A stretch of 7,899 nt of DNA from an uncultured Gemmatimonadota bacterium (GCA_938030915.1 CALHIO010000294.1:1-7899), one strand, 5' to 3'; positions 1-5,538 are shown, counted from the first letter of the stretch. Numbers and translations: made by a program. Notes: generated by a model not told the origin, from the letters alone.

Positions 1-118
1 GTGGTCGACCTTCAACCACGTGGTTCGCAAGGGCCGCGATGGTGAGATGAACATCGAGCGTCACGATATTCCCCCGATCCGGCAGGAACTGCAGGACATC
101 ATCGAGGAGGAAGGCTGA
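1..118 (+). CDS. sdhA: Succinate dehydrogenase/fumarate reductase flavoprotein subunit, C-terminal end (partial)
   Basis: Only the last 38 codons are inside the window, in the frame starting at base 2 and ending with TGA at 116-118. The visible tail contains RKGRDGEMNIERHDIPPIRQ, a basic and proline-containing stretch of the kind that ends the FAD-binding subunit of succinate dehydrogenase/fumarate reductase. The protein would oxidise succinate to fumarate and pass electrons to the iron-sulfur subunit encoded immediately downstream. Its stop codon shares one base with the ATG of that gene (TGATG), so the two are almost certainly translationally coupled. The identification rests mainly on this position directly before an iron-sulfur subunit gene, because the catalytic and FAD-binding regions lie outside the window. 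Confidence 0.8.
   Translation, partial: WSTFNHVVRKGRDGEMNIERHDIPPIRQELQDIIEEEG
105..110 (+). promoter_or_regulatory. Shine-Dalgarno site of the iron-sulfur subunit gene
   Basis: A perfect AGGAGG lies within the last codons of the upstream flavoprotein gene, seven bases before the ATG at 118. It fixes that ATG as the start even though the ATG overlaps the upstream stop codon. Confidence 0.8.
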
Positions 119-873
119 TGGAGTCCGCGACGTTCAAGGTCTGGCGCGGCGACCAGGAAGGCGGCGACTTCGAGACGTACGATGTCGATCTGGAGCCCGG
201 ATACGTCGTTCTCGACGCGATTCACAAGATTCAGGCGGAGCAGGCGACGGATCTGGCGTGCCGCTGGAACTGCAAGGCCGGCAAGTGCGGATCGTGCTCC
301 GCCGAGGTGAACGGCTCACCCCGGCTCATGTGCATGACGCGCGTCGAAGACGTGGCCGGAGACGGGCCCATTACCGTCGAGCCCATGCGCGCCTTCCCGG
401 TGCTCAAGGATCTGGTGACCGACGTCTCGTGGAACTACGAGGTGAAGGCGTCCATCCAGCAGGTGACGCCCCGTGAGCCGGACTTCGAGGACGGCTCGTG
501 GAAGATGCACCAGTACGACGTCGAGCGTCCGCAGGAGTTCCGGAAGTGTATCGAGTGCTTCCTGTGCCAGGACGTCTGTCACGTGCTGCGCGATCATCAG
601 ATGCACGCGGAGTTCGCGGGGCCACGGCACTTCGTCTTCGCGGCGCAGGCCGAGATGAACCCCATCGATGTCGGGGATCGCGTGGCCCATCTCCGTGACG
701 ACATGGGGATCGGCTACTGCAACATCACCAAGTGCTGCACGAAGGTGTGTCCCGAGAACATCACGATCACCGACAACGCCATCATTCCGCTCAAGGAACG
801 GGTCGTCGACCGGTCGTACGACCCGATCGCGAAGATCATGCGTTCCGTATTTGGCGGAGCCGACGGCGGCTGA
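118..873 (+). CDS. sdhB: Succinate dehydrogenase/fumarate reductase iron-sulfur subunit
   Basis: This 251-residue protein carries electrons from the flavoprotein through three iron-sulfur clusters to the membrane quinone site. All cluster ligands are present, and their spacing matches E. coli SdhB with a constant offset of five. The [2Fe-2S] ligands are C52, C57, C60 and C72 in the N-terminal ferredoxin fold. The [4Fe-4S] ligands are C144, C147, C150 and C211, and the [3Fe-4S] ligands are C154, C201 and C207. The stretches CIECFLCQDVCH and GYCNITKCCTKVCP resemble the actinobacterial (Sdh1-like) branch, where His follows the first [3Fe-4S] cysteine instead of the Pro of the E. coli protein. 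Direction of use (succinate oxidation or fumarate reduction) cannot be read from this subunit. The start is set by the AGGAGG seven bases upstream and the one-base overlap with the flavoprotein gene. No membrane-anchor (cytochrome b) gene follows, so it probably lies upstream of the window. Confidence 0.96.
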   Translation: MESATFKVWRGDQEGGDFETYDVDLEPGYVVLDAIHKIQAEQATDLACRWNCKAGKCGSCSAEVNGSPRLMCMTRVEDVAGDGPITVEPMRAFPVLKDLVTDVSWNYEVKASIQQVTPREPDFEDGSWKMHQYDVERPQEFRKCIECFLCQDVCHVLRDHQMHAEFAGPRHFVFAAQAEMNPIDVGDRVAHLRDDMGIGYCNITKCCTKVCPENITITDNAIIPLKERVVDRSYDPIAKIMRSVFGGADGG

Positions 874-883
874 CGGCTACGGC

Positions 884-1384
884 ATGTTCGAACTGAAGAC
901 GCTTTCGCCGGAGGCGCTGGACGCTGCGCGGGAGAAGGCGGCCCAGTACCGGTTGCTGAATCACCCTTTTCTGGCCGAGAGCATCTGTCGGGACATCCTC
1001 GAGGTAGATCCCGACGACCAGGATACGCTCGTGATCCTGTGTCTGACGCTGTGCGATCAGTTCGGGGTGGAAGGAGGCGCGACCGTGCGTGCGGCCATGG
1101 ATGTCGTCGAGCAGCTCGACGACGACTACGACCGGACGTACTACGCGGGCATCGTGGCCGAGCGCATGGCCTTCTCCAGCCTGCGGCGCGGGGGGATGGC
1201 CGCCGGTGAAGTCGCTTACGACTGGTTCGTAAAGGCGATGGGGCACTTCGAAGCCGCCGAAGCCATTCGGCCTCCGGGTAATGACGACGCGATCCTGCGC
1301 TGGAATACCTGCGCGCGTGTCATGAACGTGCGGCCGGATGTGCGGCTCGGGCACGAGGAGGCGGGGAGGTCGATGCTGGAGTAG
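884..1384 (+). CDS. TPR-like helical-repeat protein of unknown function
   Basis: This is a 166-residue soluble, acidic, mostly helical protein with no signal peptide or membrane segment. Two stretches look like tetratricopeptide-type helix pairs. Residues about 11-56 include an AESICRDILEVDPDDQDTL pattern, where the acidic DPDD turn is typical between TPR helices. Residues about 109-148 have 'AMGHFEAAEAIRPPGNDDA', again a helix followed by a Pro-rich turn. TPR folds mediate protein-protein contacts, but no partner can be named. The gene starts 10 bases after the iron-sulfur subunit stop on the same strand and is probably the last gene of that operon, so a link to assembly or upkeep of the dehydrogenase is possible but unproven. 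No strong Shine-Dalgarno precedes ATG 884; an in-frame TTG at 851, overlapping the upstream gene, is a less likely start. The stop lies inside a hairpin shared with the convergent gene. Confidence 0.75.
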   Translation: MFELKTLSPEALDAAREKAAQYRLLNHPFLAESICRDILEVDPDDQDTLVILCLTLCDQFGVEGGATVRAAMDVVEQLDDDYDRTYYAGIVAERMAFSSLRRGGMAAGEVAYDWFVKAMGHFEAAEAIRPPGNDDAILRWNTCARVMNVRPDVRLGHEEAGRSMLE

Positions 1385-1398
1385 GGAACGGTCCCTAC
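1381..1398. terminator. Bidirectional hairpin between convergent genes
   Basis: GTAGGGA (1381-1387) pairs perfectly with TCCCTAC (1392-1398) around an ACGG loop. It lies exactly at the junction of the plus-strand TPR-like gene and the minus-strand radical SAM gene and includes both TAG stops. There is no clear T-run on either side, so intrinsic termination strength is uncertain; it may instead act as a 3'-end stabiliser. Confidence 0.5.
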
Positions 1399-2264
1399 AA
1401 CCCGCGCATGAACTCCGGCTTCAGCGGAATCTCACCTTCGAGTGCCAGGTCGACCGCGCGCAGGATCTGCTCGCGATCCGCGGGCAGCCGCCCCGCGATG
1501 GGTAGATAGCTCGACGCGTGGTTCGTTCGGAACACGGTATCGGTCGGGTTCGCGTGCTCGACGATCGTGCGCATCTCCTGGAGCAGCTGCGGGATCTCCG
1601 GTAGCTCGAAGTGCCCCTTCTCGACCATCCGGGCCTGCGGGGTACCCGGGATCACCGTGAGGGTCAGCGCACCCACGTAATGCGGGTCCATCTCCGTGAT
1701 CAAACGTGCCGTTTCTCTGGCGTGTTCGGCGCTCCGATCTACTCCACCCGCGCCGAGAAGCACGATGACACTGAGGCGGATATCCGCTTCGTGGGACCTC
1801 CGCGCCGCCTCGACATGGTCGGCGAACGTGCCTCCTTTCACGATGCGCTTCAGCGTCACGTCGTCACCAGATTCGGGTCCGATGTACAGCATCCCGAGTC
1901 CCGCGTCACGCAGGGTCCGCAGCTCCTCCGGCGTCTTCTCCAGCACGTTCTCCGCGGTGGCGTAGCAGGATGCTCGCCGGAACCGGGGAAACGTCTCACG
2001 GCACGCCGACAGGATCGTGAGCCATCGATCGACGTCCATGATCAGTGCATCCCCGTCCGCGACGAAGACCTTGTCGGCTCCAGGGTAGGCGCGCCCCGCC
2101 ATGGCAATGTCTTCGAGCACCTCGTCCAGATCGCGCACGCGGAACTGCTTGTCCCGGTACATGTCGCAGTAGGTGCAGAGGTTGTGCGAACAGCCGATGG
2201 TGGCCTGTACGATGTACGACCGGGCCTCGGACGGCGGACGGTAGAGTTTTCCCTCGTAGCGCAT
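1395..2264 (-). CDS. Radical SAM protein of unknown substrate
   Basis: This 289-residue protein has a near N-terminal cysteine motif, C25-SHNL-C30-TY-C33, that should bind the [4Fe-4S] cluster used to cleave S-adenosylmethionine to a 5'-deoxyadenosyl radical. The spacing is CX4CX2C rather than the canonical CX3CX2C; from memory, a recurring radical SAM family has a GCSHN-C-Y-C-MYR-K-FR block like this one. Other radical SAM barrel elements are VADGDAL (about 68-74, at the position of the SAM-contacting GGE-type strand), YIGPESGDD (about 127-135) and LTVIPGTP (about 202-209). A conserved-looking tail, NHASSYLPIAGRLPADREQIL (starting near 248), completes the protein. It has no B12-binding, TRAM or SPASM-type extra cysteine domain. 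The substrate cannot be deduced. The start is ATG 2264, with only a weak AGGG immediately before it. The cyclodeaminase-family gene ends 47 bases upstream on the same strand, so both may be co-transcribed. Confidence 0.9.
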   Translation of the reverse strand: MRYEGKLYRPPSEARSYIVQATIGCSHNLCTYCDMYRDKQFRVRDLDEVLEDIAMAGRAYPGADKVFVADGDALIMDVDRWLTILSACRETFPRFRRASCYATAENVLEKTPEELRTLRDAGLGMLYIGPESGDDVTLKRIVKGGTFADHVEAARRSHEADIRLSVIVLLGAGGVDRSAEHARETARLITEMDPHYVGALTLTVIPGTPQARMVEKGHFELPEIPQLLQEMRTIVEHANPTDTVFRTNHASSYLPIAGRLPADREQILRAVDLALEGEIPLKPEFMRGL

Positions 2265-2311
2265 CCCTAAAGATAATCACGCGTCGATGCCGCCCCTCCT
2301 CGTGAGTTCAC

Positions 2312-3283
2312 TCAGCGCTCACGCTGCGCACGGGCGATCATCTTCGCGATCTGAATGTCCTGCACGGCCACGCCGGTCAGGTCCGCGATGGTGATCTGAT
2401 CGTCCGACGTGCGGCCGAGTGCGGAATCGCGAACGACCGCGCCCAGCTCGACGATGTCGTTCCTGGCCAGAAGCCCCGCACTGATGGCGTGCACACATTC
2501 GCCGTACTCGCTGCACTGGGAGACGCTGTCCGCAACGACCCGGTCCGCGCGCCCGAGCAGGGCCGCGTCCAGTTCCTGCTTCCCGTCATCGTCCGATCCC
2601 ATCGCGGTGATGTGGGTGCCCGGCTGGATCTGATCTGCTCGGAGGAGGGGCTCGCGTGCGGATGTGGCCGTGACGATGAGGCGGCTCGCGGCAGCGAGCT
2701 CGTCGACGCTGCCCGCGGCCCGGATCGTGAGGCCGGCGGCCGCGATCGGTTCACTGCGGGTCAGATCTTCGATCATCTCCCGGACCGTCTCCGGATTTCG
2801 ACCCCACACGATCGCGGACTCCGCAGCGACAACGGAGCAGAGCATCTCGAGCTGCATTCGAGCCTGTACGCCCGTCCCGATGATCCCGATGTGATCGACC
2901 CCCGAAGGGGCCAGGTGTCGGGCGGCCACCGCGCCGGCGGCCGCGGTGCGCATGTCGGTCAGCCAGCAGCGGTCGTGCAGGACGAGCTCCAGGGCGCCGG
3001 TCTGCTGACTGAAGATGAGGATCACGCCGTCGGAGGGCGGGAGGCCGAGAGATGGATTGGCGTAGAAGCCGGACGCGACTTTCAGCACCCAGACGTCGTC
3101 GTCCGTGATGGCTCCGTATTTGATGTGGACGTCGCCCGGAGGGTCGTCGAAGTGCAGAAAGCCGACGGGCGGGACGTTGACCCGACCCTCGGAGTAGAGG
3201 GCGAAGCCGGCCTCGATTTCGTTGATCAGTCGGTCCGCGTCGAGGAGGGGTCGGATCGCGTCGAGGTCGAGTATGTGGGGCAC
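2312..3283 (-). CDS. Ornithine cyclodeaminase/mu-crystallin family protein
   Basis: Starting from GTG 3283 the product is 323 residues, close to the usual family length. Residues 1-30 (PHILDLDAIRPLLD...) match the typical family N terminus. The NAD(P)-binding Rossmann motif is GTGVQAR at 136-142. Likely active-site residues, by comparison with ornithine cyclodeaminase, are K68 (VLKVASGF), R112 (TDMRTAAAG) and D231 (in GSDDDGKQELD). The family includes ornithine and lysine cyclodeaminases, archaeal alanine dehydrogenase, ketimine reductases and opine-type synthases such as SbnB. All carry out NAD(P)H-linked imine chemistry, but the substrate cannot be chosen from sequence alone. The frame is open to GTG 3400 (362 residues), and GTG 3343 is also possible. 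The extra residues are Pro/Arg-rich and unlike family members, so I prefer 3283, although no strong ribosome site supports any choice. It is divergent from the DUF1028 gene and lies just upstream of the radical SAM gene. Confidence 0.88.
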   Translation of the reverse strand: MPHILDLDAIRPLLDADRLINEIEAGFALYSEGRVNVPPVGFLHFDDPPGDVHIKYGAITDDDVWVLKVASGFYANPSLGLPPSDGVILIFSQQTGALELVLHDRCWLTDMRTAAAGAVAARHLAPSGVDHIGIIGTGVQARMQLEMLCSVVAAESAIVWGRNPETVREMIEDLTRSEPIAAAGLTIRAAGSVDELAAASRLIVTATSAREPLLRADQIQPGTHITAMGSDDDGKQELDAALLGRADRVVADSVSQCSEYGECVHAISAGLLARNDIVELGAVVRDSALGRTSDDQITIADLTGVAVQDIQIAKMIARAQRER

Positions 3284-3433
3284 GCTGGCTGGCCTGACGG
3301 AACGAAAGAGAACAGGGTCAACGTACTGCGACAGGGTCTGCACATCATCGGATGGCGGGCCGGGCGGCCCCGGCTCTACCTTCGCACACCGCCTGGCCAC
3401 CGGAGTGTCGGGTGCTTTCCAGGAGACCCCACC
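3284..3433. promoter_or_regulatory. Divergent intergenic region
   Basis: About 150 bases separate the preferred start of the minus-strand cyclodeaminase-family gene from the plus-strand DUF1028 gene, so promoters for both directions should lie here. A TTGACC resembling a -35 box reads on the minus strand at 3321-3316, but no convincing -10 follows at the normal distance. No clear plus-strand promoter boxes were found. If the longer GTG 3400 start of the cyclodeaminase-family gene is used, the spacer shrinks to 33 bases. Confidence 0.4.
3421..3425 (+). promoter_or_regulatory. Shine-Dalgarno site of the DUF1028 gene
   Basis: AGGAG lies eight bases before ATG 3434. It supports that start and rules out use of the long open frame that runs upstream across the antisense cyclodeaminase-family gene. 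Confidence 0.7.
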
Positions 3434-4309
3434 ATGCGTGTCTCACGACGCCTCGTTGCCCACCTGTTGTGCACGTCGACTCTGGCGCTCACCGCGGGTG
3501 CGTGTTCGACGGCACCCGAGCTCTATCCTCGCGAACTCGACATGACGACTTGGTCGGTGGTGGGCGTCGATCCCGAGACGGGGGACGTGGGCGTCGCGGT
3601 CGCGTCCTGTGTCACGCGGAACGGAGATGCGGTCGCCGCTCTGGTCCCGGGGATGGGTGCGGCTGCCACGCAGGCAGGCTTCGACGTCGACAACCGGAAT
3701 CGGGTGTATGCCGCGATCCGTGAGGGACTGACCGCCGAGGAGGTCATCCTTCGGGTGACCGACCCGGAGTGGGACGATCAGCTCGAGCGGAGGCAGTACG
3801 GTGTGGTGACGATGCATGATGGACTCGTTCACGTCGCCGGATACACGACCCCGCTCCGCCAGGGGATCAGCACCGGCGAAGACGGTTCGACGCGCTACGC
3901 GGGTGTCATGGCGGATGCCAGCCACGGTGTGAGTTCGCAGGGCAACACCCTGGAGAGCGCAGAGGTGGTGAGTGCGCCGCTCGACGCCTACCGCTGGGAG
4001 GATCCGGCCGGCTTCAACTGGCTCTCGGACCGCCTGATGCGTGCACTCGAGGCTGGATCTGTCGCCGGTGGGGATGTGCGATGCAACAACGAGAGCGTCC
4101 GTCAGACGGCGTCGATGGCGGTGATCCTCGTCGCCCGTGGAGGCGACGAGCCGTACGCGACGGAGAGCATCGGCATGACCGATGCCGGTACGGCGGACGC
4201 CCCGTGGCTCGCCCTGTCCGTCGTGACCGACCGGATGGCCGAGAACCCGCTGCTGGATTTGCGTCGCCAGTACGACGAGTGGCGTCGGACCGCGTCGGAC
4301 GACCGTTGA
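3434..4309 (+). CDS. Exported DUF1028 (Ntn-hydrolase-like) protein
   Basis: This is a 291-residue protein. Residues 1-24 form an export signal: RR at 5-6, a hydrophobic core (LVAHLLCTSTLALTAGA) and a cysteine at 24. The cysteine suggests a lipoprotein, but the -3 residue is Ala rather than Leu, so the lipobox is imperfect. The mature part opens with TTWSVVGVDPETGDVGVAV (38-56), the hallmark opening of the DUF1028 family (typically 'TFSIVARDPETGELGVAV'). Later come GMGAAATQAGFD, the RRQYGVVTMHDG block and SSQGNTL, which corresponds to the family's S-QGN-L signature. Family members are reported to have an N-terminal-nucleophile hydrolase-like fold, but their activity is not established. Residues after about 170 (RWEDPAGFNWLSDRLMRALEAG) fit the helical C-terminal half. 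A strong AGGAG precedes the start. The truncated hemoglobin gene begins seven bases after the stop, implying an operon. Confidence 0.88.
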   Translation: MRVSRRLVAHLLCTSTLALTAGACSTAPELYPRELDMTTWSVVGVDPETGDVGVAVASCVTRNGDAVAALVPGMGAAATQAGFDVDNRNRVYAAIREGLTAEEVILRVTDPEWDDQLERRQYGVVTMHDGLVHVAGYTTPLRQGISTGEDGSTRYAGVMADASHGVSSQGNTLESAEVVSAPLDAYRWEDPAGFNWLSDRLMRALEAGSVAGGDVRCNNESVRQTASMAVILVARGGDEPYATESIGMTDAGTADAPWLALSVVTDRMAENPLLDLRRQYDEWRRTASDDR

Positions 4310-4320
4310 TGTCGGCGTGA
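4309..4320 (+). other. Three-codon coupling mini-ORF between DUF1028 and hemoglobin genes
   Basis: ATG-TCG-GCG-TGA begins on the last base of the DUF1028 stop (TGATG) and ends in a TGA that overlaps the GTG start of the hemoglobin gene (GTGA). The hemoglobin gene has no visible Shine-Dalgarno, so this chain of overlapping stop and start codons may pass ribosomes across by termination-reinitiation. The overlaps are visible in the sequence; the function is inference and could be chance. Confidence 0.35.
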
Positions 4321-4718
4321 GCGAGGCGCAGCCCAGTCACTTCGAACTGCTCGGTGGCGAACCCGGAATCCGTCGGCTGGTCGACATCTTCTACGACCGG
4401 ATGGACGCCGCGGAGGAGGCCGCCGGCATTCGGGCTCTCCACCCGCCCGACCTCACCACCTCGCGCGAGAAGCTCTTTCTCTTCCTGGTCGGATGGACGG
4501 GCGGCCCCCCTCTCTACGTCCAGACGCACGGGCACCCGATGCTGCGCGCTCGACATCTTCCGTTCCCGATCGGCACGGCGGAGCGAGACGCGTGGGTCTG
4601 GTGCATGGACTACGCCCTTTTGGAGCACGACATGCCGGAAGAGCTCAGGGAGTACCTTCGCCTCCGGTTCCGGTCCGTCGCGGACCACATGCGTAACACG
4701 CCTGAGTCTGACGGCTAG
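4317..4718 (+). CDS. Group II (O-type) truncated hemoglobin
   Basis: This 133-residue heme protein has the shortened two-over-two globin fold. Aligned by eye to mycobacterial GlbO, the key positions are Tyr26 (B10, in IFYDRM), His42 (CD1, in LHPPDL), His80 (F8 proximal heme ligand, in RARHLPFPIG) and Trp93 (G8, in ERDAWVWCM). The segment GGPPLYVQTHGHPMLRARH is the E-F region typical of group II. CD1 is His here, whereas GlbO has Tyr; both occur in group II. Such proteins bind O2, NO and peroxide-derived species and are linked to oxygen handling and nitrosative or oxidative stress, but the role of this one is not shown. It starts at GTG 4317 (MSEAQPSHFELLGG...), with no Shine-Dalgarno, probably coupled to the DUF1028 gene. 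It is followed by a perfect hairpin. Confidence 0.93.
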   Translation: MSEAQPSHFELLGGEPGIRRLVDIFYDRMDAAEEAAGIRALHPPDLTTSREKLFLFLVGWTGGPPLYVQTHGHPMLRARHLPFPIGTAERDAWVWCMDYALLEHDMPEELREYLRLRFRSVADHMRNTPESDG

Positions 4719-4724
4719 CAGCTC

Positions 4725-4748
4725 GAGCGTCGGATGCGTCCGACGCTC
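4725..4748. terminator. Bidirectional terminator-like hairpin
   Basis: GAGCGTCGGA (4725-4734) pairs perfectly with TCCGACGCTC (4739-4748) around a TGCG loop. It starts six bases after the hemoglobin stop and ends ten bases before the stop of the convergent small membrane-protein gene. The ten-base GC-rich stem suits a terminator for both strands. The plus-strand tail TCGTCTCC is only mildly T-rich. Confidence 0.75.
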
Positions 4749-4758
4749 TCGTCTCCGG

Positions 4759-5019
4759 CTACTCCTCGCTCTCGCGAGGTGGCTGCAGTGATCCCCGTTT
4801 CTCAGGAGCGTCCAGCAGGTCCTTGTAGAAGTCCCGCTCCTCTTCGAGTCGGTGGAGGCGGCCACCCAGATCGGCGATCTCGTCCCGGAGGGCTTCCACC
4901 TGCGGGTATGACGCCGCTCCATCACCCGGCGGGAGCTGCCGGCGCCCGATGGCCTCGCTGACGACCTTGCCGATGGTGGTCACGACCACCAGCACGATGA
5001 CGAATTCGAAGACGCCCAG
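4759..5019 (-). CDS. Small membrane-anchored coiled-coil protein (PspB-like layout)
   Basis: The product is 86 residues if translation starts at CTG 5019. A single hydrophobic segment (about 3-21, VFEFVIVLVVVTTIGKVV) is followed by a Pro/Gly linker. A charged coiled coil follows (about 40-72, with RLHRLEEERDFYKDLLDAP), and the tail is acidic. This matches the architecture of PspB-type envelope-stress proteins: N-terminal anchor and cytoplasmic coiled coil. Homology to PspB itself is not shown. The start is unusual. The frame is open to GTG 5118 (119 residues), but those extra 33 codons are Arg/Asn/Ser-rich, have poorer GC at third positions, and run through two inverted repeats. No ATG, GTG or TTG lies just before the membrane segment. 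CTG 5019 is preceded by GGAG at a seven-base spacing, and LGVFEF reads like a normal MGVFEF start. A possible -10 (TATCAT, 5064-5059) lies between the two candidate starts. Function unknown. Confidence 0.7.
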   Translation of the reverse strand: MGVFEFVIVLVVVTTIGKVVSEAIGRRQLPPGDGAASYPQVEALRDEIADLGGRLHRLEEERDFYKDLLDAPEKRGSLQPPRESEE

Positions 5020-5083
5020 GGTTGGCTCCGATGACCGATTTGAGTTCCGGTTGGCGCGATGATAGGGTCGGCGGTACGCGTCT

Positions 5084-5098
5084 GCACCTTTGGGGTGC
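5084..5098. repeat. Short inverted repeat upstream of the small membrane-protein gene
   Basis: GCACC (5084-5088) and GGTGC (5094-5098) flank TTTGG. It lies in the leader or promoter region of the minus-strand membrane-protein gene, about 65 bases before the preferred start. It could be an operator half-site pair or a small hairpin; no regulator can be named. Confidence 0.45.
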
Positions 5099-5100
5099 CT

Positions 5101-5120
5101 CCGTGAGCCCGGGCCCACGG
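5101..5120. repeat. Twenty-base near-perfect dyad between the TipAS-like and membrane-protein genes
   Basis: CCGTGaGCCC and GGGCcCACGG are inverted copies with one mismatch (A5106 opposite C5115) and no spacer. It lies 20 bases past the TipAS-like stop on the minus strand. It may be the 3'-end hairpin of that gene or a protein-binding operator for the next one. No T-run follows, so a plain intrinsic terminator is not certain. Confidence 0.5.
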
Positions 5121-5139
5121 CGAGGTGATTCGCCTGAAG

Positions 5140-5532
5140 CTAGGTGTGCCGGGCCGCATTCGCCTTGATGGCGGCAGCCACGTACTCCGCGAGCCCGTCG
5201 ACGCGATCGTCGTAGTGCGCTCGGAAGCGGTCGTCCGCCGTATACATGTCGGCGAGCGCTACATGCATTTCATGGCTGCACGCGTAATATCGCCGGTCGA
5301 TGTGCAGCCTCGCTCGCTCGGCCAGCGCCCGGGCGGCGTCCGCGTCGGGGTCGATCCCCTGAACCATGGCGTCCGCGAAGTCCGACTCGATCGACTCGAG
5401 CTCGGCCTTGATCTCGGCCCAGACCGACTCGGAGTAGGAGGTGGTGCGTGCTGCGGACTGCCGGTATGCGTCCGTGTGGCCCCAGCGCTCGCGTGCTTCG
5501 TCCGCGTGGCGCTGCTTGGTGTGGTCGGACAT
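5140..5532 (-). CDS. Stand-alone TipAS antibiotic-recognition domain protein
   Basis: This 130-residue, all-helical, soluble protein matches the C-terminal drug-binding domain of TipA/Mta-type MerR regulators. Key stretches are EARERWGHTDAYRQSAART (12-30), FADAMVQG, YYACSHEMHVALADMYTADDRF (82-103) and LAEYVAAAIKANAARHT at the end. In full-length regulators this globin-like domain follows a MerR helix-turn-helix and coiled coil. Here those parts are absent, as in the short TipAS form, which in Streptomyces sequesters thiopeptides. C85 sits where I recall Cys207 of TipA (YDCGYEMH). Seven residues on, where TipA has the thiopeptide-reacting Cys214, there is Ala92, so covalent drug capture looks unlikely unless C85 serves. 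The ligand is unknown. The start is well defined by AAGGAGG, six bases before ATG 5532. A TTGACG at 5588-5583 is a possible -35 box, but no good -10 follows. Confidence 0.9.
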   Translation of the reverse strand: MSDHTKQRHADEARERWGHTDAYRQSAARTTSYSESVWAEIKAELESIESDFADAMVQGIDPDADAARALAERARLHIDRRYYACSHEMHVALADMYTADDRFRAHYDDRVDGLAEYVAAAIKANAARHT

Positions 5533-5538
5533 GAATCG

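Noticed and set aside
1611..2270. 219-codon plus-strand open frame
   Set aside because: It is antisense to the radical SAM gene, whose cluster motif and family blocks are clear on the minus strand.
2489..3433. Long upstream extension of the DUF1028 open frame (606 codons in total)
   Set aside because: It is antisense to the cyclodeaminase-family gene, its translation is low-complexity and charged with no domain, and a good ribosome site plus signal peptide start at 3434.
4014..4925. 303-codon minus-strand open frame across the DUF1028 and hemoglobin genes
   Set aside because: It is antisense to two well-supported genes and crosses the terminator hairpin at 4725-4748; the translation is Arg-rich with no recognisable domain.
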